Source: an uncultured Faecalicatena sp. (GTDB lineage Bacteria; Bacillota; Clostridia; Lachnospirales; Lachnospiraceae). From it: a stretch of DNA of 64,000 nucleotides. Of this stretch, positions 8,234 to 17,521 are shown one piece after another. The notes beneath the pieces are model-generated. The model saw only the letters and a program-made list of their open reading frames with translations, made no database searches and was not told the origin of the DNA. The stretch spans positions 211,920 through 275,919 of the forward strand of contig CAOKHZ010000001.1 of the NCBI GenBank assembly GCA_948468385.1, read 5' to 3'. Both the position numbers and the translations under genes were made by a program. The stretch's first letter is position 1, and each line of letters opens with the position of its first letter.

Positions 8234-9461
8234 GATTGGCTGCCTCCTTTCCCGCCACATAACCGCTCGACCACGCCCACTGCAGGTTATAGCCGCCGCA
8301 TGGGCCGTCCACGTCGAGGATTTCCCCGGCAAAATAAAGTCCCGGAACAAGCCTCGACTCCAACGTGTCTTGATTCACCTCCCTGGTATCGACGCCCCCG
8401 CAGCATACCTGGGCATGTTCATAGGAATTGGTGGCGACGACGTTTGTCTCAAACCGTTTGATGGCCCCTGCCAACGCCTGCAGCTTCTTGGACGGCAAAT
8501 CACCCGCCATGTCCGCCCTCTCGATGTCACATTGGCGAAGCCACAATGTGTTTAGCTTGGCGGGAAACATGCCGGTCAAAAAATCCTCCGCCTTTTTTTG
8601 AGGCCGTTTAAGGCCGCGCCGGGTGAAATATTCTACAAGCGCGTCTTGTGACAATTCCGGCATGAAATCCATTCTTGCCACCACCTTTCTCCCCTCATGC
8701 AACGCTTTCGCCGCGTATCTGCTCACTTGGAATACGGGAATCCCGGAAATGCCATATGCGGTAAGTTGGATTTCCCCTTGATCGGATGCGACAAACCGAT
8801 ATTTTACATTGTCTTTGACAAAAAGCGAGACGGTTCCTTGTATCCTCACTCCGGCAACCCCCTTATAAAATCCCTCCGCACACTTCAACTGCACCAGAGC
8901 CGGCAAGGGCGTGATGACGTGGTGTCCCAATGCCTTGGCCAATCGATAGCCGGATCCATCAGACCCCGTCTTGGCAGCCGCCTTCGATCCCGCCGCCAAA
9001 ATCACTTTGTCACCAGTCAGGTTTCCGTCGGACAACTTCACGCAAAATCCCGATTTCCTGGAAACGATTCCCTCACATTCCTGACCGGTGCGAATTTCGA
9101 CCTTCAATCTTGCCAATTCCATCCTTAATACGTCAAGTACCGAGGATGCTTGCCCGCTATGGGGATAATAATAGCCGCTCCGCTCTTTCGGGTAAATTCC
9201 CAGCTCCTGAAAAAAGGCGCAAGTGGCATCAGATCCAAACTGTTTGACAACATTCCACGCAAAGTCACCATTGTCAGATAAATAACAGTCGGCTGATTGG
9301 CAAGCGTTTGTAAAATTGCATTTTCCATTTCCCGTGGAAAGCAATTTTTTCCCGATTCTCTCCTTGTGTTCGACAATGGTCACTTTCGCCCCGCAAGAAG
9401 CAGCCGCGATGGCCGCCATCATGCCCGACGCGCCGCCTCCGATAACGATGACATGTCCCAT
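8190..9461 (-). CDS. HI0933/BaiN-family flavoprotein oxidoreductase
   Basis: FAD-binding protein of the HI0933-like family, which includes the bile-acid 7-dehydroxylation reductase BaiN as well as many uncharacterised members; I do not assign a substrate. The N-terminus reads VIGGGASGMMAAIAAA, followed by the family signature KKLLSTGNGKCNFTN (about residues 38-52). The C-terminus has AGEILDVDGPCGGYNLQWAWSSG, shared across the family, which closes over the flavin. Its 423 residues are of normal length. The ATG at 9461 is preceded by AGGAGG. It overlaps the next flavoprotein gene by 44 bp, and a structured repeat lies immediately upstream of its start. Confidence 0.85.
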   Translation of the reverse strand: MGHVIVIGGGASGMMAAIAAASCGAKVTIVEHKERIGKKLLSTGNGKCNFTNACQSADCYLSDNGDFAWNVVKQFGSDATCAFFQELGIYPKERSGYYYPHSGQASSVLDVLRMELARLKVEIRTGQECEGIVSRKSGFCVKLSDGNLTGDKVILAAGSKAAAKTGSDGSGYRLAKALGHHVITPLPALVQLKCAEGFYKGVAGVRIQGTVSLFVKDNVKYRFVASDQGEIQLTAYGISGIPVFQVSRYAAKALHEGRKVVARMDFMPELSQDALVEYFTRRGLKRPQKKAEDFLTGMFPAKLNTLWLRQCDIERADMAGDLPSKKLQALAGAIKRFETNVVATNSYEHAQVCCGGVDTREVNQDTLESRLVPGLYFAGEILDVDGPCGGYNLQWAWSSGYVAGKEAANHASCEPVEFGTRTR

Positions 9462-9499
9462 TTCTGCCTCCTATCCCGTTTTGTATACAAGTATGCACG

Positions 9500-9635
9500 T
9501 ATACCCATCCGGGCATACCACATCAAATGCGCTTCGCGCCAGCGGACTCTTTGAGTCCGTCAAGGTATGCCCGAGGGCACCCCTTAACGCATGCCCCTGC
9601 GGGGCGGGCGGACTCTTCGAGTCCGTCAAGGTATA
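9500..9635 (+). repeat. Modular hairpin repeat, copy 1
   Basis: A 136-bp sequence, nearly identical (about five differences) to the inverted copy at 19995-20130. It holds two stem-loop modules of the form GGACTC-TTY-GAGTCC (near 9544 and 9610), a GC-rich middle (GCCCGAGGGC and CCCCTGCGGGG) and a short GCGC-TT-CGCGCC hairpin. It fills the gap between the PLP-lyase stop codon and the BaiN-like gene, both transcribed leftward. It has no transposase and no evident terminator T-tract. Confidence 0.85.
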
Positions 9636-9638
9636 CTT

Positions 9639-10937
9639 TTATAGTTTCTCCAATTTTTCCGTGGAAACCACCCCGGCATTGACCAGATATTGTAACGATT
9701 TCAAAATCCCCAATTTCGCGCTTGGCCATGTCAGGCCTCCCTGGAAATAGACCGCATATGGTTCCTTCACGGGCGCGTCCGCGCTCAATTCAATCGAGGA
9801 TCCCTGAACGAAGGCTCCCGCGGCCATGATGACGTCGCTGTCATATCCCGGCATTGCCCAAGGCTCCGGGGTCACGTAACTGTCCACTGGTGCCGCCGCC
9901 TGAACCCCCTGGCAAAATGCAATTACGCCTTCGGCACTCCCTAGCGTCACGGCCTGAATGATGTCGTGTCTGGACTCCTTGCCGTTTGGCACGACGGCAT
10001 ATCCTAAGCGTTCGTACAGATTAGCTGCGAAAACCGCCCCCTTAAGGGCGCTTGCCGTGACGGTCGGTGCCAGAAAAAATCCCTGATAAAACGATTGCAT
10101 CACGCCCAATGAAGCGCCGACCTCCTTGCCCAGTCCCGGCGAGGTAAGCCGATAAGCACAGTTTTCAATCAAGTCTGCCCGCCCAGCCACGTATCCGCCA
10201 ATCGGTGCCAGCCCTCCGCCCGGATTCTTAATCAACGATCCGACGACCATGTCCGCCCCGACATCGCTCGGCTCGATAGGCTCTACGAATTCCCCATAGC
10301 AATTATCCACCATGCAGATAACGTTTGGCTTGATTTTCTTGACAAAGGCAATCAATTCGCCGATTTTTTCCACAGAATAGCTTGGCCGTGTCTGGTAGCC
10401 CTTCGAACGCTGGATGGTGACCAGCTTCGTCTTTTCGCTGATGGCCTTTTCAATCGCCGGATAATCAAAATATCCGTCTTCCAAAAGTTCCACTTGTCTA
10501 TAAGTAATCCCGTATTCCATAAGCGACCCGTTGGACGGGCGAATGCCAATAACCTCTTCCAGCGTGTCATATGGCTTGCCAACCGGGGAGAGCAACTCGT
10601 CCCCCGGCCTTAGGTTGGCCGCCAGTGCCAACGCCAGCGCATGGGTGCCACAAGTAATCTGCGGCCTGACCAACGCGGACTCCGTATGAAAAACATCCGC
10701 ATACACTTTTTCCAAAGTGTCGCGCCCAAGGTCGTTATACCCGTACCCGCTAGAGGCTTGGAAGCACCCTTCGCTGACCTTGTTCTTTTGCATGGCGTGG
10801 AGCACTTTGAGCTGGTTGTATTCGGCGATTTTGTCAAACTCACAAAATCTCGGCACAAGCAACTCCTCCACTCGCCGCCCCGCCTCGTACACTTCTTTTG
10901 AAATGCCCAAATTCTCGTACATTGTTTCAAATCGCAT
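9639..10937 (-). CDS. PLP-dependent methionine gamma-lyase-like protein (aluminium-resistance family)
   Basis: Fold-type I PLP enzyme of the Met_gamma_lyase Pfam family (often labelled aluminium resistance protein), cytosolic, with uncertain physiological substrate. Readable marks are the RPQITCGTHALALALAANLR cofactor-pocket region near residue 92, the VDNCYGEFVEP strand that holds the PLP-pyridine aspartate, and GSLIKNPGGGLAP, where the lysine should form the Schiff base. Length of 432 residues is usual. ATG 10937 follows GGAGG. It lies 78 bp after miaA in the mutS-mutL-miaA run. Its stop codon is directly followed by the hairpin repeat. Confidence 0.85.
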   Translation of the reverse strand: MRFETMYENLGISKEVYEAGRRVEELLVPRFCEFDKIAEYNQLKVLHAMQKNKVSEGCFQASSGYGYNDLGRDTLEKVYADVFHTESALVRPQITCGTHALALALAANLRPGDELLSPVGKPYDTLEEVIGIRPSNGSLMEYGITYRQVELLEDGYFDYPAIEKAISEKTKLVTIQRSKGYQTRPSYSVEKIGELIAFVKKIKPNVICMVDNCYGEFVEPIEPSDVGADMVVGSLIKNPGGGLAPIGGYVAGRADLIENCAYRLTSPGLGKEVGASLGVMQSFYQGFFLAPTVTASALKGAVFAANLYERLGYAVVPNGKESRHDIIQAVTLGSAEGVIAFCQGVQAAAPVDSYVTPEPWAMPGYDSDVIMAAGAFVQGSSIELSADAPVKEPYAVYFQGGLTWPSAKLGILKSLQYLVNAGVVSTEKLEKL

Positions 10938-11015
10938 CGTTTTCCTCCGTTATTTTCAATTATTCTGATGCTGGCAGGAACACGTAGTGTATAGCAATCC
11001 ATGGTATCATTTGTT

Positions 11016-11963
11016 TCAAATGATGCCGCGCCCTTTTAACACGTCCAACGCCGCGTCCAGCATTTTTCCCTCGTTTTGGCAAAATTTTTCCCTGTCAAGC
11101 CAACAAGTGTCCCTCTCCCGTTTAAACCAGGTGATTTGCCGCTTGGCAAAATGCCTGGTATCCCGTTTGATGATTTCCACCGCCTCTAAAAGGGAAATGC
11201 GGCCATCCAGGTAATCCAAAATCTCCTTATAGCCAAGTCCCTGCATGGAAACCATGTCCCGCGTGTATCCCCTTGCCTTAAGGCTCTTTACTTCCTCAAC
11301 CAGACCTTCCTCCATCATTTGATCGACACGCCGGTCGATTCTCTCATAAATTTGAACCCGCTCGTCATTCAACACGAAATAGGCAAAATTGTACGGCGAA
11401 CATTTCTCGGCTTGTTCCGCGTTATGCTCAGACAGCTTCCGCCCCGTCAAATGAAAAAATTCCAACGCGCGAATGACCTTCTTTTGATTGTTGGCATGAA
11501 CGGAAGCTGCGTATTCCGGATCCACCTCGGACAGTTTTTCATGTAGATACTCCACCCCGTTCGCTTGCGCCTGCCGTTTTAATTCCCCGCGATAGGCCTC
11601 GTCCCCGCCATCGGCCGCAAAATCAACGTCGTAGAGCACGGCCTGAATGTAAAAGCCGGTTCCACCGACCAGAATCGGGATTTTCTGACGGGAATAAATT
11701 TCCTCCATCGCCCGTTTTGCCATCTGTTGAAACAAGACGACGTGAAACTCCTCGTCGGGGTCTAACACGTCAATCAAGTGATGTGGAATGCCGCACATTT
11801 CCTGCGGCCTGATTTTTGCCGAACCAATGTCCATGCCGCGATATACCTGCATGGAATCCGCCGAAATGATTTCCCCGCCAATCGCCTCGGCCAGGCCGAT
11901 GGAAAATCCAGTCTTGCCGACGGCGGTCGGACCGGCCAAAATGACCAATGGTTTTTTCATCAT
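11016..11963 (-). CDS. miaA: tRNA dimethylallyltransferase MiaA
   Basis: Transfers a dimethylallyl group to N6 of A37 in tRNAs that read codons beginning with U; MiaB, encoded at 17522-18979, methylthiolates the product. The P-loop GPTAVGKT is at residues 11-18, followed by the substrate-positioning ISADSMQVYRGMDIGSAK segment, HHLIDVLDP, and a C-terminal GLGYKEIL and RQITWFKR region that grips tRNA. Its 315 residues are normal. The start overlaps the mutL stop in an ATGA arrangement, so translation is probably coupled. Confidence 0.97.
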   Translation of the reverse strand: MMKKPLVILAGPTAVGKTGFSIGLAEAIGGEIISADSMQVYRGMDIGSAKIRPQEMCGIPHHLIDVLDPDEEFHVVLFQQMAKRAMEEIYSRQKIPILVGGTGFYIQAVLYDVDFAADGGDEAYRGELKRQAQANGVEYLHEKLSEVDPEYAASVHANNQKKVIRALEFFHLTGRKLSEHNAEQAEKCSPYNFAYFVLNDERVQIYERIDRRVDQMMEEGLVEEVKSLKARGYTRDMVSMQGLGYKEILDYLDGRISLLEAVEIIKRDTRHFAKRQITWFKRERDTCWLDREKFCQNEGKMLDAALDVLKGRGII

Positions 11964-14137
11964 ACAATCCTCTTAAATTTCTTTTCCAGCTCCCTTTTGG
12001 ACATGGAAATAATGGTTGGCCTGCCATGCGGGCAATGGTAGGGATTTTCCAACGTGAGAAGTTCCCCGATCAAGGCGTCCGCCTCCCGCGCCGACAGCCT
12101 GCTGTTGCCTTTGACCGCTGCCTTGCAAGACATGGATGCAATCTTTTCGTCAATCAATTCCGGTGCCATGTTGATGGACAATCCATCGGACAAGGCATCC
12201 AACATTTCCATCAACAATTCCTTTTTCGCGATGTGAAACAAATTGTCCGGCACGGCCCGTACCGCATATTCTTTTCCGCCAAACGGCTCGATTTCAAATC
12301 CGATGCGGGAGAACGTGTCCATGTGCGTCTTCAACGTCTCTTCTTCCTGCATCGTCAGCGTGAGGATGATCGGCGGGCTTAAATATTGTGAGGTATACTC
12401 CCGGTTCTTCATCCCGCGCAGGGTTTTCTCATATAGAACCCGCTCATGTGCCGCATGCTGATCAATGATGTATAGTTGCTCGTGAAACTCGACCAGCCAG
12501 TACGTGCCGAATGCCTGTCCGACCAACTTGTATTCCGCCCTTGTCTCCCGTTTCAAAAAATGTTCGTCAAATAGATTTAGCTGCTCGGGCGACCCGGCCA
12601 CACCCTGCGTTTTTGATACGCCTGGTTTTGCCACCGTATCCTTACCTGTCCCTTCCATAGGCGTGGCCGCTTGTCTTTCTGACGCATCTTGCCTTGCAAA
12701 CATGGCTTCCCGTCCTTCTGACACGTCCCGCCTTGCAAGCGCGGCCGCCTGTCGGATACGTTCATTTTGCAAATCAGATTTGAATATCTGCCCCGCCCCG
12801 GCGGTCTCGGCGGAGGAAACACGATTATGGTAAGCAAGCACCCGCTCCCGCATTTTTTGGATAAAATATTCCTCATCCCGTTCCTGCCTCGTGTCAGGAA
12901 TAGGCTTTTCCACGCCGCCGACCATCGAAACCCCATTCGCTTCGTCGCCCTCGGACACGTTTTTCGTCCCGGCGGCTTCGTAATTGCTTTCCTCCCGCAG
13001 TATCAAATCCCCTCCACGGGGCGTTAGAAGAAACGGACTCGCCCCTCTCTCCCTGCACGCCCTTCCCGGCAAATCTCCTTCTTGCGGCTTTTGTGATTTT
13101 TGTAATTTTTCTTCCTGCGGCCTCGGAGCCTCCACCTCCTCAATCAGCTCCGGCATCAAAAGCCTTCTGTGAATCCCCTCGAACACCGCGTCATACACGT
13201 CCTGCTGTCGCTGGAAGCGAAGCTCCATCTTGGCCGGGTGCACGTTGATGTCCACGCTCTGCGGATCCACCTGGAAATGCAACACCACGAACGGAAATTT
13301 GTGCTGCATGGAAAAATCCTTATAGGCATCCTCGACGGCCCTTGATATGACAGAACTTTTCACATAACGCCCGTTTACAAAGAACGTCTCGAAATTCCGG
13401 TTGCCTCGGGTAATGACCGGCCTTCCAATGAAGCCGCTGATGCCAAGACCGTATTTTTCAAAATCCATCTCTAATAGGCTGGCCGTCACTTCCCTGCCAT
13501 AAATACTATAAATGACCTCGTCAAGCCTGCCGCTGCCCGACGTGCATAGCTTTTCCTGCCCGTTGCTGATAAACCGAAACGCGACGTCAGGATGTGACAA
13601 GGCCAATCTCATTAGCAGGTCTTGTACGTGTCCCGCCTCGGTCATGGCCGTTTTCAAAAACTTCCTGCGCGCCGGCACGTTGTAAAACAACTGGCGCACG
13701 ATGAACGTCGTTCCATCCGCTACCGCGGCTTCCTCCAGGGAATGTTCCCTTCCGCCTTCGATCACGTAACGAGCCCCCGCCTCGGCATCCCTTGTCTTGG
13801 TAAGTAACTCCACCCTGGAAACGGCGGCGATGCTGGAAAGAGCCTCCCCACGAAATCCCAGCGAGGAAATATGCAAAAGGTCGTCCACGTCACGGATTTT
13901 ACTCGTGGAATGCCGCAAAAAGGCATTGCGGATGTCCTCGCCTTGAATGCCGCTCCCGTCGTCCGTGATACGAATCAGGGAAATGCCGCCATCCTCGATT
14001 TCCACCACGACCGACGAGGCACCGGCATCCAACGAGTTTTCCACCAATTCCTTGACAATGGAGGACGGACGCTCTACCACTTCCCCGGCGGCAATCTTAT
14101 CAATTGTAATCTGGTCAAGTACCTGTATTTTTTGCAT
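11960..14137 (-). CDS. mutL: DNA mismatch repair protein MutL
   Basis: Mismatch-repair ATPase and nicking endonuclease that acts after MutS. The GHKL ATPase domain shows ENSLDAGASSV and DDGSGI in the first 70 residues, then GFRGEALSSIAAVS. The C-terminal domain carries the metal-binding endonuclease motif DQHAAHERVLYE near residue 557 and a final GRPTIISMSKRELEKKF, as in MutL proteins that nick DNA themselves. A low-complexity linker (about residues 340-520) joins the two domains and contains related R-D-SE-REA blocks. The start is ATG 14137 behind GGAGG, 11 bp after the mutS stop. Its 725 residues are on the long side because of the linker. Confidence 0.96.
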   Translation of the reverse strand: MQKIQVLDQITIDKIAAGEVVERPSSIVKELVENSLDAGASSVVVEIEDGGISLIRITDDGSGIQGEDIRNAFLRHSTSKIRDVDDLLHISSLGFRGEALSSIAAVSRVELLTKTRDAEAGARYVIEGGREHSLEEAAVADGTTFIVRQLFYNVPARRKFLKTAMTEAGHVQDLLMRLALSHPDVAFRFISNGQEKLCTSGSGRLDEVIYSIYGREVTASLLEMDFEKYGLGISGFIGRPVITRGNRNFETFFVNGRYVKSSVISRAVEDAYKDFSMQHKFPFVVLHFQVDPQSVDINVHPAKMELRFQRQQDVYDAVFEGIHRRLLMPELIEEVEAPRPQEEKLQKSQKPQEGDLPGRACRERGASPFLLTPRGGDLILREESNYEAAGTKNVSEGDEANGVSMVGGVEKPIPDTRQERDEEYFIQKMRERVLAYHNRVSSAETAGAGQIFKSDLQNERIRQAAALARRDVSEGREAMFARQDASERQAATPMEGTGKDTVAKPGVSKTQGVAGSPEQLNLFDEHFLKRETRAEYKLVGQAFGTYWLVEFHEQLYIIDQHAAHERVLYEKTLRGMKNREYTSQYLSPPIILTLTMQEEETLKTHMDTFSRIGFEIEPFGGKEYAVRAVPDNLFHIAKKELLMEMLDALSDGLSINMAPELIDEKIASMSCKAAVKGNSRLSAREADALIGELLTLENPYHCPHGRPTIISMSKRELEKKFKRIV

Positions 14138-14148
14138 TGGAGGCCTCC

Positions 14149-16800
14149 TTACCAACGATTCTTCAGCTTATTTTGCAAACGGTAAATCGTATTCAGCGCG
14201 TCAACCGGAGTCAGGTTCCCGACATCAATGGATTTAAGCTCTTCTAGCACGTCATCATCTTTCGCGGTATCGAAAAGAGAAATCTGAGCCAGATCTACCT
14301 CGTCCTGCTTTTTCGGGCGCGGCCTCTTTTTCGGTGCTGCATCCCGGGAGGCGATTTCATTGACCCGAACGGTAATGTCGCCGTCGGAAAGTTCCTCCAC
14401 GATTTCCTTCGCCCGCTCGATGACGACGTCCGGCACGCCGGCCAGCTTCGCCACCTGAATGCCGTAGCTTTTGTCCGCTCCGCCCTTTACAATCTTTCGT
14501 AAGAAAACGATATCGTCGCCCTTTTCCCGGACGGCAATACAGTAATTGTTCACATTTTCAATCTTGCCCTCCAACTCCGTCAATTCATGATAATGCGTGG
14601 CGAACAGCGTCTTCGCGCCTAAAACCTTCGGATTACTGATATATTCCACCACAGACCAGGCGATGGAAAGCCCGTCGAAGGTGCTCGTGCCCCGGCCGAT
14701 TTCATCCAGAATCAACAAGCTTTTACTGGTCGCGTTGCGCAGGATGTTGGCCACCTCCGTCATCTCAACCATGAACGTGCTCTGCCCGCTGGCCAAATCG
14801 TCCGACGCGCCCACACGGGTGAAAATGCGGTCGACCAGGCCGATATTCGCACTCTCTGCCGGCACATAGCAGCCAACCTGCGCCATTAGGACAATTAACG
14901 CCGCCTGCCGCATGTAAGTGGATTTTCCCGCCATGTTAGGCCCCGTGATGATGGAAATGCGCTGCTTCTTGTCATCTAAATACGTGTCATTGCAAATGAA
15001 CGAGCCGTCCGGTATCATCTGCTCCACCACCGGATGGCGGCCGTCCTTGATGTCAATGACTCCCTTTTTGTTGATTTCGGGGCGCACGTAACGTTTTCGC
15101 TCCGCCACCAAGGCGAGGGAGGCAAACACGTCCAGCGCGGCAATGGCCTTGGCGGTTTTCTGAATCCGTTCCACCTCCGCCGCCACGCACTCCCGAACAC
15201 CGCAGTACAATTCATATTCCAGCGCGATCAGCTTGTCCTCCGCACCGAGAATCGTGTCTTCCAGTTCCTTTAATTCCGGCGTGATATAACGCTCGGCATT
15301 GGTCAGTGTCTGCTTGCGCATATAATAGTCAGGCACCATGTTCTTATACGAATTCGTCACCTCGAGATAATACCCAAATACTTTGTTAAATTTAATCCGC
15401 AGGTTTTTAATCCCCGTCTTTTCCCGCTCTTCCTCTTCCAGCTTGGCAAGCCAACTCTTCCCGTCCGATTTGGCGCGGCGCAAGGTGTCGACCTCCTCGT
15501 TATAACCCTCACGGATGATATTGCCCTCTTTCATCGCCAACGGCGGTTCGTCCGCGATGGCGCGTTCTATCAGGGAACAAAGGTCTTCTAACGTGTCCAA
15601 ATCCTTACAAATACTTTGCAAAAGCGGGGAATTCATCTCCTCCAGCAAATAATGAAGCGGCGGCAGCATTTTCAAAGAACTGCCAAACGCCGTCAAGTCA
15701 CGCGGGTTCGCCGAACCGTAAGTAATACGGGTAATCAACCGCTCCAAGTCATAGACCGGGGCTAAATATTCCCGAATTTCCTCGCGTGAAATCGCTTCCC
15801 TTTTTAACTCCTCCACGGCATCTAAACGCCGCTCGATTTCCTCGCGGTCAATCAATGGCTGCTCGATGTATTTTCGCAAGGTCCTCGCACCCATCGCGGT
15901 CTTCGTCTTATCTAGCACCCACAAAAGGGAGCCCCTCTTTTGCTTTTCCCGAAGCGTCTCGCACAACTCGAGATTCCGTCTCGTGGAAGCGTCCAGCATC
16001 ATGTATTTTCCGGTTATGTATGGCGTAATGTGCGTCATATGCGACAAGTCGTTTTTCTGCGTCTCCAAAAGGTACGAAAGCAACGCGCCCGCGCTGATGA
16101 TGCCGCAGTCGTAAGATTCCAATCCAAGTCCTTGTAACGTCGCCACCTTAAAATGCTCCAACAGCTTTTGCCTGCACGCCGCGTCGTCAAAATAATAGGA
16201 ATCCAGAGAATAAACGGCAATCCCCAATCGTCCCCGCATGTCCTCGAAATCCATCCCGCTCATATAAAACGCCTCGTTGCAAATGATTTCCGAAGGCATA
16301 AAACGCTGGATCTCGTCTCTTAATTTTCCGCTGTCGGGCAACTCCGTAACAAAATAATCACCGGTGGTCACGTCCGCGACGGACACGCCATACCGGTCTG
16401 CAATGTATACGATACACATGATATAATTATTTTTCGTCTCGTCGATGGCCTGGGCATCCAAAATCGTGCCGGGGGTGACAATGCGCACCACCTCGCGCTT
16501 CACCAGCCCCTTGGCCAGCTTCGGGTCTTCCACCTGCTCGCAGATGGCCACCTTGTAGCCTTTCGACACGAGGCGGGTCAGATACCCCTCTACGGCGTGG
16601 TAGGGCACCCCGCACATCGGTGCCCGCTCCTCCTGCCCGCAGCTCTTTCCCGTCAAGGTCAGCTCCAGCTCCTTGGATACGATTTTGGCATCCTCGAAAA
16701 ACATCTCATAAAAATCGCCAAGTCTATAAAACAAAATGCAGTCCGGATACTCCTCCTTCGTCTCCAGGTATTTCTGCATCATCGGTGTAAATTCAGCCAC
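14149..16800 (-). CDS. mutS: DNA mismatch repair protein MutS
   Basis: Mismatch-recognition ATPase. The N-terminal mismatch-binding domain has the conserved LFYRLGDFYEMFFEDA (phenylalanine wedge and glutamate). The C-terminal ABC ATPase shows GPNMAGKSTYMRQ near residue 618, DEIGRGTSTFDG and ATHYHEL. I place the start at GTG 16800, because AAAGGAGA lies eight bases before it and the protein then begins AEFTPMMQKYL as in relatives; an upstream GTG at 16854 would add 18 unrelated residues. Length is 883. It heads the mutS-mutL-miaA operon and has a strong promoter upstream. Confidence 0.97.
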   Translation of the reverse strand: MAEFTPMMQKYLETKEEYPDCILFYRLGDFYEMFFEDAKIVSKELELTLTGKSCGQEERAPMCGVPYHAVEGYLTRLVSKGYKVAICEQVEDPKLAKGLVKREVVRIVTPGTILDAQAIDETKNNYIMCIVYIADRYGVSVADVTTGDYFVTELPDSGKLRDEIQRFMPSEIICNEAFYMSGMDFEDMRGRLGIAVYSLDSYYFDDAACRQKLLEHFKVATLQGLGLESYDCGIISAGALLSYLLETQKNDLSHMTHITPYITGKYMMLDASTRRNLELCETLREKQKRGSLLWVLDKTKTAMGARTLRKYIEQPLIDREEIERRLDAVEELKREAISREEIREYLAPVYDLERLITRITYGSANPRDLTAFGSSLKMLPPLHYLLEEMNSPLLQSICKDLDTLEDLCSLIERAIADEPPLAMKEGNIIREGYNEEVDTLRRAKSDGKSWLAKLEEEEREKTGIKNLRIKFNKVFGYYLEVTNSYKNMVPDYYMRKQTLTNAERYITPELKELEDTILGAEDKLIALEYELYCGVRECVAAEVERIQKTAKAIAALDVFASLALVAERKRYVRPEINKKGVIDIKDGRHPVVEQMIPDGSFICNDTYLDDKKQRISIITGPNMAGKSTYMRQAALIVLMAQVGCYVPAESANIGLVDRIFTRVGASDDLASGQSTFMVEMTEVANILRNATSKSLLILDEIGRGTSTFDGLSIAWSVVEYISNPKVLGAKTLFATHYHELTELEGKIENVNNYCIAVREKGDDIVFLRKIVKGGADKSYGIQVAKLAGVPDVVIERAKEIVEELSDGDITVRVNEIASRDAAPKKRPRPKKQDEVDLAQISLFDTAKDDDVLEELKSIDVGNLTPVDALNTIYRLQNKLKNRW

Positions 16801-16877
16801 TTTCGTGTCTCCTTTTCTTAAGTCTCGCATCGCTTTGGCGCGGCCAAACGCCACGTCAAGACAATTTTGCTTCTATA

Positions 16878-16906
16878 ACTATACCATTTTTCTAAAACGG
16901 AGTCAA
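16878..16906 (-). promoter_or_regulatory. Strong sigma-A-type promoter for mutS operon
   Basis: TTGACT and TATAGT are separated by exactly 17 bases on the minus strand, ending about 78 bases before the chosen GTG start of mutS. Each element matches five of six consensus positions. Confidence 0.75.
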
Positions 16907-16940
16907 AAATATTTTTCCATAAACTTTTACCCCTATATCA

Positions 16941-17357
16941 TCACAAGATGTGAAACGATGGTTTTTCCTCCTTATAGACCCAGTGCAGGAAATAGCCGCA
17001 AAATAAAATTCCCAAGAGGCACAGTCCGGAAAACAAAATCAAAAACGGGGCGCAGACTTGTCCGAACAGCTGCAACGGCTGGTTCGAATAATCCCACACC
17101 GCGAGCTTGAGCCATTTATTGACAATGATTCCCGTCGTAAACTCCCCGCATCCCACGAACAGCGTGCCGCGAAGCACCTGCTTCCAGAGCGGATCCTGCC
17201 AGTTCACCCACACGCCCTGCATGCCGAAAAACACCATGCAAAGCCCGCCCAAAAGCCACATCGTCCAGTGGGAAAATCCACGGAAAATCATCTCCAGGGC
17301 ATAATATATGGTTCCTCCAATGGCCAAAAGAACAAGGCTCTCACTGACTCTTTTCAT
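16941..17357 (-). CDS. Small four-helix membrane protein, putative ABC_trans_CmpB family
   Basis: A 138-residue integral membrane protein with about four hydrophobic helices (residues 5-25, 32-52, 62-80 and 100-127). The pattern GGxxYYxxExxxRGxSHWTMxxxGG near the N-terminus and WDYSNQPLQLFGQVC near residue 90 recall the family that databases label putative ABC transporter permease, although no transport role has been shown for such short members. AGGAGG precedes the ATG at 17357. It lies between miaB and mutS with no ATPase partner nearby. Membrane location is confident; the family name is moderate. Confidence 0.65.
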   Translation of the reverse strand: MKRVSESLVLLAIGGTIYYALEMIFRGFSHWTMWLLGGLCMVFFGMQGVWVNWQDPLWKQVLRGTLFVGCGEFTTGIIVNKWLKLAVWDYSNQPLQLFGQVCAPFLILFSGLCLLGILFCGYFLHWVYKEEKPSFHIL

Positions 17358-17521
17358 GTAAAAACGACCTCCTATCGCCGTATCTTATTACGATTTGCAA
17401 ATACCGCATACCTTTGGCGGCATCCGCAAATGGCAGTCTTTTGTCTGCCACATAGTATGGCCGTTTTTTCATCAAAACATTCATAAGCCTTTTTTGTTTT
17501 CCACGTACCTATCCGTGAACT

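Noticed and set aside
14138-14155. Six extra residues at the MutL start
   Set aside because: They fall within the mutS end and the GGAGG site itself; ATG 14137 gives the invariant MQKIQVLDQ start.
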